Shown here piece by piece: positions 12,134 through 17,442 of a DNA stretch of 28,079 nt (position 1 is the stretch's first letter; the number at the start of each line of letters is the position of its first letter). Under the pieces are notes generated by a model. It saw only the letters and a list, made by a program, of their open reading frames with translations. It had not been told where the DNA came from and did no database searches. This DNA comes from JAGMDK01 sp023128695 (GTDB lineage: Bacteria > Planctomycetota > Phycisphaerae > UBA1845 > Fen-1342), in the NCBI GenBank assembly GCA_030628805.1, contig DAOVQG010000019.1:1-28079 (forward strand). The letters are read 5' to 3'. The translations under genes were made by a program, and so were the position numbers.

Positions 12134-13372
12134 TTAAGGCCAATCGCGCGGGCCGCAGGAGAGAAGCAGGCCGTCGCCGGTGATGGGATGGCGCTCCAGA
12201 ACCTTCGCGATCGACTCGGCCGTCACGGCCTCGACCGCCGCCAGGCGCGCGTCGGCGGTGCGGAGGTAGCCGCGCGTCTCGATGTCGTCGACGAGGTGCA
12301 TCAGCCGCGTGCGGGGATTCTCCGCTTCCAGGGACAGGTGCGTCCGCCGCTGGTTTTTGACGCGCTGGATTTCGTCGGGGCGGAAGCCGTGGTCCACGAC
12401 CTCGCGGGCCTGGGCGCGCAGGGCGTCGAGCATTTCGTCGCAGCGTTCGGGCTCGCCGTCGGCGAAGAGGGCCAGCACGCCGCGGTCACGGTAGGCAATC
12501 CAGACGCCGCCGGCCTGGGTACAGATGCCTTTTTGCACGATATTCCAATAGCAGCGTGAATTTCCGCCGCCGAAGAGGCCGGTGAAGGCTTCGAGTGACT
12601 CCTCGTCCGCATGGCCGTGCGGGATGGACGGGTAGAGCAGCAGGATAGATTGCTGTTTGAACCGGTCCAGGAGCAGCTTCCGCGCGCCGCTCGACAAGGG
12701 CGGCGGCTCCTCGCCAGGCACGCTCCCGGCGGGCGCACGTTCCCATTGACCACAGTAGCGCCCCGCCGCGGCAAACACTGCCTCGGGCTCGACAGCGCCG
12801 GCCGCGAACAAACACACGTTCGCGGCGGCGTAGCGCCGGCGGTGATAGTCCACCAGCAGCTCATGCGGCAAACCCTGGATCGTCTCCTTTTCGCCGAGGA
12901 TTTCATGCCCCAGTGAGTGCTCGCCGAAAACGGCTTCGTGCACGAAGTTCCACACGATCCGGTCGAAGTTGTCAGCGCTCATCGCGATTTCCTCGAGGAT
13001 CACGTTCCGCTCGGTCTCGAAGTCGTCTTTCGGCAGGCTCGGACGCATCATGTCGGCCAGCAGCTCGATCTGCTCGTCCAGGCGCGCCCCGGGCACCCAG
13101 CCGTAATACACAGTGTGCTCTTTGCCGGTGAAAGCGTTGTAGATACTGCCGAGCTCATCGAAGCGCACATTGATGTCGTGCCAGTTGCGGGTGGCGGTCC
13201 CCTTGAAGCACATATGTTCCAGAAAGTGGCTCACGCCGTGCTGCGGGGGGAATTCGTGCCGGGAGCCGGTCCGCGCCAGGAAGCCGACGGCAGCCGAGCG
13301 GACCCGCGGCATGACCTCGCAAACGACGCGTAAGCCGTTGGGCAAATCGTGGGTGACGAATTGTGATTGCAT
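12134..13372 (-). CDS. M16 family zinc metallopeptidase (pitrilysin/MPP-beta type)
   Basis: This 412-residue protein is a single M16 subunit. The inverted zinc motif HxxEH is present as HFLEH with H49, E52 (catalytic) and H53. The third zinc ligand lies in the helix ERNVILEEIAMSADN near E127/E128, at the expected spacing of about 75 residues. The C-terminal half carries the second M16 domain with the usual FGGGNSRCYW and KNQRRTHLSLEAENPRTR segments. The size matches stand-alone bacterial processing-peptidase-like proteins. No signal peptide is evident, so it is predicted cytoplasmic. Its ATG lies 9 bp after a displaced copy of the Rho C-terminal codons and stop (13382-13446). I read this as a sign that it once followed rho directly in an operon. 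No strong ribosome binding site is seen. Confidence 0.95.
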   Translation of the reverse strand: MQSQFVTHDLPNGLRVVCEVMPRVRSAAVGFLARTGSRHEFPPQHGVSHFLEHMCFKGTATRNWHDINVRFDELGSIYNAFTGKEHTVYYGWVPGARLDEQIELLADMMRPSLPKDDFETERNVILEEIAMSADNFDRIVWNFVHEAVFGEHSLGHEILGEKETIQGLPHELLVDYHRRRYAAANVCLFAAGAVEPEAVFAAAGRYCGQWERAPAGSVPGEEPPPLSSGARKLLLDRFKQQSILLLYPSIPHGHADEESLEAFTGLFGGGNSRCYWNIVQKGICTQAGGVWIAYRDRGVLALFADGEPERCDEMLDALRAQAREVVDHGFRPDEIQRVKNQRRTHLSLEAENPRTRLMHLVDDIETRGYLRTADARLAAVEAVTAESIAKVLERHPITGDGLLLSCGPRDWP

Positions 13373-13381
13373 GGGCGGTGG

Positions 13382-13446
13382 CTACGCTAGGTTCATCGTC
13401 ATCAGGAACAGCCGGTTGCTCTCGATCTTGGCGAGCCGGCTGCGGA
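13382..13446 (-). repeat. Displaced copy of the rho 3' end (copy 1, next to M16 gene)
   Basis: The 55 bp at 13392-13446 are identical to the 3' end of rho at 17388-17442 and to 16259-16313. The copy continues to a stop codon and on the minus strand reads the last Rho residues (…RLAKIESNRLFLMTMNLA) then TAG. The only coding difference in the tail is synonymous (CTA for CTG). It lies between the dockerin-like gene and the M16 gene and looks like one end of an insertion into rho. Confidence 0.93.
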
Positions 13447-13462
13447 ACGGTCTTCTCTCCTT

Positions 13463-13888
13463 CTATCCCGGTCCGGTGAAGTTGTCGTCGAAGCGGGTGA
13501 AGTCGTCCGCGTCGATGTCCCCGTCGCCGTCCAGGTCGGCGCACTCACACCCGGGCGGCGCAAGCCCGCCGGAACCGGTGAAACACCTCGCGAAGGTGGC
13601 GAAATCGTGCAGGTCCACATCGCCGTCCTCGTCCAGGTCGGCGAACTGAAGCACGAACACGCCGCTGTCGCCGAAGGCCAGCCCACTGTCCGAGGGGTTC
13701 TGGCAGAACATGTCCAACGTGAACGGCGCACTGTCTTCCCACACGAGCCCACTGTCCGAGGGGTCCTGGCAGAACATGTCCAACGTGAACGTCGGGCTGT
13801 CGGACCAATCCAGCTCGCCGAGCGCGGGGCTCACCAGCGCGGATGCCGCACCGATGGTTATGAATGCTATCGCTCGTTTCATTAACAT
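13463..13888 (-). CDS. Small secreted protein with 22-residue repeats and a dockerin-like domain
   Basis: This 141-residue protein starts with a signal peptide (MKRAIAFITIGAASALVSPA, cleavage expected near ALG). It continues with two and a half tandem 22-residue repeats centred on FTLDMFCQ-(D/N)-PSDSG, encoded by 66-bp DNA repeats (13681 and 13747 mark equivalent positions). It ends with two calcium-loop motifs, DLDEDGDVDLHDF and DLDGDGDIDADDF, spaced as in type I dockerin-like domains common in planctomycete secreted proteins. The repeats hold one Cys each, so disulphide linkage or ligand binding is possible. The start could be either of two close in-frame Met codons, at 13888 (used) or 13882. 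A collapsed relative lies at 16330-16419. It has no enzymatic domain and its function is unknown. Confidence 0.85.
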   Translation of the reverse strand: MLMKRAIAFITIGAASALVSPALGELDWSDSPTFTLDMFCQDPSDSGLVWEDSAPFTLDMFCQNPSDSGLAFGDSGVFVLQFADLDEDGDVDLHDFATFARCFTGSGGLAPPGCECADLDGDGDIDADDFTRFDDNFTGPG

Positions 13889-14156
13889 CGCAACTTACTC
13901 CTTCAATCGACTGCCGGCCCCAATGGGGCAAACCTCAGTCGAATACACTACATGTTCCCCGACCGGGGCACTTGCTGCATAAGGCGGCCGAGGTGAATCG
14001 AAACATCCGCCTCCCGCATCCACCAATGCGGAAGAACCGGAGCACGGCTCGGACGCTCGTTTATCGTTCGGGCCCCTGTACCTCCCCGCGGAGGGGCTAA
14101 CGCGAGAGTTATCGAGCCGGCTGGCGAATCTCGTAGCGATCGGCCACCCGCCTGGC
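13889..14156. other. Gene-free region between dockerin-like gene and toxin-antitoxin pair
   Basis: The left 50 bp resemble the sequence upstream of the collapsed gene at 16411-16475 (shared CTCCTT, CGACTG and CTCAGTCG stretches), supporting homology of the two islets. The remainder shows only a short CCTCCCCGCGGAGGGG-type palindrome near 14081. I see no gene. Confidence 0.5.
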
Positions 14157-14185
14157 TTGTCGCCTGCACGGTGGGGAGCTATAAT
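14157..14185 (+). promoter_or_regulatory. Near-consensus promoter giving a leaderless toxin-antitoxin mRNA
   Basis: TTGTCG (14157-14162) and a perfect TATAAT (14180-14185) are spaced by 17 bp. The first transcribed base expected 7 nt after the -10 box is the A of the antitoxin ATG at 14192. No ribosome binding site exists between them, so translation would be leaderless if this promoter is used. Confidence 0.55.
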
Positions 14186-14191
14186 AAAAAC

Positions 14192-14380
14192 ATGGTCTCG
14201 ATTCAGGGCAAACTGATAGATCCATGGCACGTCGAGCTTGCCGAACCCGTACCGTCGGGAGAGGAGTCCATCCAGGTCCGCCTGATCGATCCGAGCCCGG
14301 CCCAAGACCCCGATGTCGGTCTTCTGACCCGTAACCCGGCGTTCGACTTCCTTCGTGATGAGCCCGACCTCTATGAGTAG
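14192..14380 (+). CDS. Putative antitoxin partner of PemK/MazF-type toxin
   Basis: This is a 62-residue acidic protein directly upstream of, and overlapping, a PemK/MazF-like toxin gene. It begins with a short beta-rich segment (MVSIQGKLIDPWHVELAEPV) and ends with NPAFDFLRDEPDLYE, an acidic aromatic tail of the kind used by MazE-like antitoxins to wrap the toxin. No clear DNA-binding fold can be named. ATG 14192 is preferred over the in-frame GTG at 14171, since the latter would lie upstream of the -10 box. Function is inferred from size, position, the 8-bp overlap and tail composition. Confidence 0.7.
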   Translation: MVSIQGKLIDPWHVELAEPVPSGEESIQVRLIDPSPAQDPDVGLLTRNPAFDFLRDEPDLYE

Positions 14381-14711
14381 TCTCAGGCCCGGCGACGTGG
14401 TTCTGGTGGCAGTGCCGTTCACTGACCTGTCACGGAGCAAGAAGCGCCCCGCGGTCGTTCTGCTCTCGCGCGGCCGGGACCATCTGGTGGCGTTCTTCAC
14501 CTCGCGTCTCGCACAAGCCGGGCAGGACGACGTCGTGATTAATGCGTCCCCGGACAACGGCCTGGCCGTGGACTCCGCGGCGCTTGTCACCAAGCTGTTC
14601 ACGCTCAACGAGTCCCTCATTGTGCGGACCCTCGGGCACTTGTCTGGACCTGACCACCGTCTCATCGTGGAGCGCCTCGTCAATCTCCTCCGTCCGACCG
14701 TCAATCTCTAG
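14373..14711 (+). CDS. Type II toxin-antitoxin system PemK/MazF family toxin
   Basis: This 112-residue protein shows the start of the PemK/MazF fold: LRPGDVVLVAVPFTDLSRSK followed by KRPAVVLLSRGRD, which is the conserved RGD(V/I)xxVxFPFTD...KxRPAVVL pattern. It then has a TSRLAQAGQDDVVI strand and ends in LIVERLVNLL. Family members are sequence-specific endoribonucleases that cut mRNA and arrest growth. The chosen ATG (14373) overlaps the antitoxin stop in ATGAGTAG, suggesting translational coupling; in-frame starts at 14358 and 14355 would lengthen it by 5-6 residues. The pair is in opposite orientation to all genes around it and lies in the variable-cargo position of islet 1. Confidence 0.88.
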   Translation: MSSLRPGDVVLVAVPFTDLSRSKKRPAVVLLSRGRDHLVAFFTSRLAQAGQDDVVINASPDNGLAVDSAALVTKLFTLNESLIVRTLGHLSGPDHRLIVERLVNLLRPTVNL

Positions 14712-14770
14712 CCACTACTCTCTTCGGACCGCGAGGGGGAAAAAGGGTTAAAGCTCAAAAGAGCAAAGCA

Positions 14771-15985
14771 TTACGGAGTCCCGGCCGCACAACGAAACCC
14801 GATGTAGCTGCAGCGGATGGACGGCGTGACGCTGTCCCGGTCGGCCGAGCGGCAGTACGCTGCGGTGAGGTCCCACGAGCCACCGCGCAACACGCGGTAG
14901 GTACCTGACGCAGGTCCTGTCGGGTCAGGTGGACTTCCGGCATTGACGTAGTCCTGATAGTACGAGGAATCGTACCAGTCGAAGCACCACTCCCGCACGT
15001 TGCCGCTCATGTCGCGGGGGCCGTAGAAGGACTTTGCATCCTGCGTCTGGTATTCGGTCATAGCGTCCGGCCAGTTCCAAACGGCCTTCTGCTGGAGCGT
15101 CCCGTCGTAGAACCCCCCGGGTGTCGTCTCCGGGCTCGGCCCGGAGTCCCATGGGTCGCCGCTACTCTGGTAGTTCGCCCAGGGGCCGCTGATACTGTCG
15201 GAATGGAACCCGTAGCGGTAGTGCTTCCGGATGGTAGGGTCCCAGGCGGCGGCGTACTCCCACTCGGCCTCGGTCGGCAGCCGGTACGTCCCGCCGGTGA
15301 CGGTGCTCTTCCACACGCAGTAGGCGGTGGCGTCATCATAGTTGACGTAAACCACCGGATGCTGCTCAAAGCCTGGGACGACTGTGTAAATGTAGCCACC
15401 GTAGCCATCGGAGACGCGCGTGATCTTCTGGTCGGCGACCCAGTGGTCGTCGTTGCCGCCGCCGTTGAGGAACTCGGCATACTGCGTGTTGTTCACTTCG
15501 TACCTGCCGATCCAGAAGCCCGAGAGTATGACGGTGTGGACGGGGAGCTCATCCGACCCTCCCTCATTCCAGGGGTCGCCCATCTGGAAGGTGCCGGGTG
15601 GGATGAACATTATCGGCCCGGTGCCCTGAAGATCGTCCGCGAAAACGCGCACCTGAAAGCTGCTCCCGCTGAGGCCGGGGATGTCCAGCCGGGCGTCCCA
15701 GACGATCAGCTTGCCTGCCCCAGGCGTAATCCCCGCGCCCACGTCGCCGGTGAGGCTCAGGACGGGCACGCTCCAGGTGACCCCGGCGTCCAGGCTGATC
15801 GCCACCCAGACGGTGCAGGCGTCGGCGTCGGCGTCGGCCAGGTCGTAACCGATGTTGACCACGGCACAGGCGGTCGGCTGGTTGGCCGTCACGTTGGAGA
15901 CCACCGGCGGGTTGTTCTGCGCCATGGCAACGCCGCTGCCAAGCACAAGAAGGCAACCGATTGTAAGAATGGAGACCGTTCGCAT
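14771..15985 (-). CDS. Secreted formylglycine-generating-enzyme-like protein (SUMF1 domain)
   Basis: This 404-residue protein has a signal peptide (about 1-22, GVAMA before QNN), a beta-sandwich-like module (about 25-120) with VTWSVPVLSLTGD, and an FGE/SUMF1 domain from about 124 to the end. FGE landmarks are FIPPGTFQMGD, FWIGRYEVNNTQYAEFL, YRLPTEAEWEYAA, MSGNVREWCFDWYD, RVLRGGSW and a terminal GFRCA. Genuine aerobic FGEs have two Cys five residues apart after GGS; here only the second remains (C378) and the first is Leu373, so sulfatase activation is unlikely. The start at 15985 is preferred over 16027 because AAGGAGG lies 5 bp upstream and the signal peptide then begins correctly. A collapsed relative lies at 16985-17104. 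Confidence 0.9.
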   Translation of the reverse strand: MRTVSILTIGCLLVLGSGVAMAQNNPPVVSNVTANQPTACAVVNIGYDLADADADACTVWVAISLDAGVTWSVPVLSLTGDVGAGITPGAGKLIVWDARLDIPGLSGSSFQVRVFADDLQGTGPIMFIPPGTFQMGDPWNEGGSDELPVHTVILSGFWIGRYEVNNTQYAEFLNGGGNDDHWVADQKITRVSDGYGGYIYTVVPGFEQHPVVYVNYDDATAYCVWKSTVTGGTYRLPTEAEWEYAAAWDPTIRKHYRYGFHSDSISGPWANYQSSGDPWDSGPSPETTPGGFYDGTLQQKAVWNWPDAMTEYQTQDAKSFYGPRDMSGNVREWCFDWYDSSYYQDYVNAGSPPDPTGPASGTYRVLRGGSWDLTAAYCRSADRDSVTPSIRCSYIGFRCAAGTP

Positions 15986-16258
15986 CACTTCCTCCTTATT
16001 GTTGGAACACAGCATCGAGAGATCCACAAAGCAGAACGATCACCCGCCTCGTAGATGAGGGTAAAGCCCTACCTTACAGATAGTACGATTGGGGCTCCGG
16101 TCTGTCACGCCTCTGGGACTATTGTTTCCTTAACAGTCCGCCGCAAAAGTCCTGTAGCGTCAGGCCTTCGAGCCTGACGTCGTTACGCGCGGGCGTTTTA
16201 CCCGTGGTTTACGGCCGGTACGGGGCCCGGCCGCTACATTTCCAGCCGCTACGCCAAA
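15986..16258. repeat. Islet upstream block, copy A
   Basis: This block matches 17105-17387 along its whole length, with about nine in ten bases alike by eye. It contains the leader of the FGE-like gene, and then TTAACAGTCCGCCGCAAAAG at 16130-16149, identical to the left end of the MITE-like element at 24186. A GTCAGGC/GCCTGAC hairpin (16159-16178) and a GGCCGGTACGGGGCCCGGCC palindrome (near 16209) follow. The matching right end of the MITE is absent, so this is a truncated copy. Confidence 0.85.
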
Positions 16259-16313
16259 TTCATCGTCATCAGGAACAGCCGGTTGCTCTCGATCTTGGCG
16301 AGCCGGCTGCGGA
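16250..16313 (-). repeat. Displaced copy of the rho 3' end (copy 2, between islets)
   Basis: Positions 16259-16313 are identical to 17388-17442 in rho. On the minus strand it reads the same last Rho residues and a TAG stop, with two synonymous changes (AAT, TTG) in the final codons. It marks the junction of islet 1 and islet 2. Confidence 0.93.
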
Positions 16314-16329
16314 ACGGTCTTCTCTCCTC

Positions 16330-16419
16330 CTATCCCGGCCCGGTGAAGTTGTCGGCGACGCCGGCACCGATCAGAGCGAGCATTGTCGTTCTTTCTTTCG
16401 TTCGTTTCATTGATGACAT
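16330..16419 (-). pseudogene. Collapsed dockerin-like gene remnant
   Basis: This 29-codon frame reads MSSMKRTKERTTMLALIGA then GVADNFTGPG and stop. Its start matches the signal-peptide start of the gene at 13463-13888 (ATGAAACGA at both). Its last seven residues DNFTGPG plus stop match that gene's end, and the flanking DNA on both sides matches too. The whole middle (repeats and calcium loops) is missing, yet the frame is intact. It is probably a decayed copy; a functional micropeptide is not supported. Confidence 0.8.
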
Positions 16420-16482
16420 AACAACTGAACTCCTTGAACCGACTGGCAGCCCCACTCGGGCCGATCTCAGTCGCCGCTCCTG

Positions 16483-16549
16483 AATCTGCGCAATCTGCGT
16501 AATCTGCGGATCCTTCTCAGTCCGCAGATTTCGCAGATTTCACAGATTT
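16483..16549. repeat. AATCTGCGT repeats, left boundary of GxxExxY gene
   Basis: Three direct AATCTGCG units (16483-16510) are followed, after a 10-nt spacer, by their inverse: TCCGCAGATT, TCGCAGATT and CACAGATT (16521-16549). This makes a palindrome that overlaps the 3' end of the GxxExxY coding region. The same units occur at 16943-16969. Confidence 0.85.
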
Positions 16550-16930
16550 ATCTTGGGTGCTGAAGATCAGACGCTCGTACTCCAATGAGCCGGCCCCGAA
16601 GTTGATCAGCAGGCCCACCTCTATGTCGGAGGCCCTAAGGTAATTGATAACCTGAGCCCGTTCCCGTCCCGTGAGTTCGCCCAGGGCTTTGAGCTCTACG
16701 ATCACCGCGTCGTAACAGACGAAATCCGCCCGGTAGTACGTGCGAAGCTCCTTGCCCTTGTAACGGATGAGCAGGTCGACCTCGCGGCGGTAGGGGATTC
16801 CCCGCAGCGACAGCTCCCACTCCAGGGCCTCCTGGTACACAGCTTCCAGGAACCCGCTGCCGAGTTGGCGGTGAACCTCCATCGCCGCCTCGATGATCGC
16901 ATACGTCCGCGGATCTCGTTTATCATTCAC
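16517..16930 (-). CDS. GxxExxY family protein
   Basis: The protein carries the family's name motif as GSGFLEAVYQEALEWEL. It is followed by a predicted PD-(D/E)xK-like core: YRADFVCYDAVIVELKAL with Asp and the Glu-x-Lys pair. The molecular role of this family is not established; the nuclease-like core is family knowledge plus my reading. The start is uncertain. GTG 16930 gives 137 residues, while TTG 16972 extends the frame through the repeat and adds SADYADYAD-type residues. The C-terminus, VKSAKSAD, is also encoded by the repeat at 16521-16549. The gene is thus wrapped by repeats that read through in frame at both ends, as if inserted as a cassette. It occupies the cargo position of islet 2. 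Confidence 0.85.
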   Translation of the reverse strand: MNDKRDPRTYAIIEAAMEVHRQLGSGFLEAVYQEALEWELSLRGIPYRREVDLLIRYKGKELRTYYRADFVCYDAVIVELKALGELTGRERAQVINYLRASDIEVGLLINFGAGSLEYERLIFSTQDKSVKSAKSAD

Positions 16931-16942
16931 TGTCTTCTTCCC

Positions 16943-16969
16943 ATCTGCGTAATCTGCGTAATCTGCGGA
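16943..16969. repeat. AATCTGCGT repeats, right boundary of GxxExxY gene
   Basis: Three direct units end in AATCTGCGGA. They are a direct repeat of 16483-16510 and an inverted repeat of 16521-16549. The block sits 15 bp from the collapsed FGE-like remnant. Confidence 0.85.
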
Positions 16970-16984
16970 CAAAAGAGCAAAGCA

Positions 16985-17104
16985 TTACGGAGTCCCGACC
17001 GCTGGCTCGGAGTTCCACGGGTCGCTGCTGAAGTTCAGGGCGGGCACGTTCCAGGTGGCGCCGGCGCCGAGCACCAGAAACCAACTGATTGTGAGAATGG
17101 ACAT
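16985..17104 (-). pseudogene. Collapsed FGE-like gene remnant
   Basis: This 39-codon frame is a mosaic of the gene at 14771-15985. It joins the signal peptide start (MSILTISWFLVLGAGA against SILTIGCLLVLGSGVA), the TW-(N/S)-VP segment, the SSDPWNSEP segment (SSGDPWDSGP) and the final GTP plus stop. Three internal deletions are implied and all preserve frame. Flanking DNA matches on both sides, including AAAGAGCAAAGCATTACGGA after the stop. The ancestral start codon has become TTG, leaving ATG 17104 as the first Met. Confidence 0.8.
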
Positions 17105-17387
17105 CCTTCGCAACGCTTTCTCCTCATTGTTGAAACACAGCATCGAGAGGTCCACAAAGCAGAACCATCACCCGCCTCGTGGATGAGGGTGAAGCCCTGC
17201 CTTGTATATAGATACGATTGGGGCTCCGGTCTGTCACCCCTCAGGGACTATTGTTTCCTTAACAGTCCGCCGCAAAAGTCCTGTAGCGTCAGGCCTCCGA
17301 GCCTGACGTCGTTACGCGCGGGCGTTTTTCCCGTGGTTTACGGCCGGTACGGGGCCCGGCCGCTACATTTCCAGCCGTTACGCCAGG
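17105..17387. repeat. Islet upstream block, copy B
   Basis: This is the direct counterpart of 15986-16258. TTAACAGTCCGCCGCAAAAG starts at 17259, and the GTCAGGC-type hairpin and the GGCCGGTACGGGGCCCGGCC palindrome follow up to the rho stop codon. No gene other than the rho tail is present. Confidence 0.85.
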
Positions 17388-17442
17388 TTCATCGTCATCA
17401 GGAACAGCCGGTTGCTCTCGATCTTGGCGAGCCGGCTGCGGA
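17378..17442 (-). repeat. Native rho 3' end, candidate attachment site
   Basis: The 55 bp at 17388-17442 are the template for the two displaced copies at 16259-16313 and 13392-13446, all identical and in the same direction. They cover the last codons of rho. No dyad symmetry of integrase-site type was obvious by eye. Confidence 0.85.

Larger units (their letters stand above)
13447..16313. mobile_element. Putative rho-associated islet 1 (full-length cargo)
   Basis: This segment is bounded by direct 55-bp copies of the rho 3' end. Minus-strand order is FGE-like gene, then dockerin-like gene, with a plus-strand toxin-antitoxin pair between them. Sequence just inside the left boundary (ACGGTCTTCTCTCC...) recurs just inside the left boundary of islet 2, and the right-hand blocks are about 90% alike by eye. 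No integrase or transposase gene is present. Whether it moved by site-specific recombination or arose by tandem duplication cannot be settled from one sequence. Confidence 0.55.
16314..17442. mobile_element. Putative rho-associated islet 2 (collapsed cargo, adjacent to rho)
   Basis: This is a second segment bounded by 55-bp rho tails, with the same order as islet 1 but with the FGE-like and dockerin-like genes reduced to short in-frame remnants and a GxxExxY gene in the cargo position. The right end is the live rho 3' end. It could be a deletion derivative of an islet-1-type element or an independently acquired family member. Confidence 0.55.

Noticed and set aside
13382..13462. Readthrough of the dockerin-like TAG stop into the rho tail, which is in the same frame
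   Set aside because: Both islet copies share the frame, but TAG is used as a normal stop elsewhere in the window (rpoB, gatC, rpmB) and nothing indicates recoding; the insertion model explains the rho tail.
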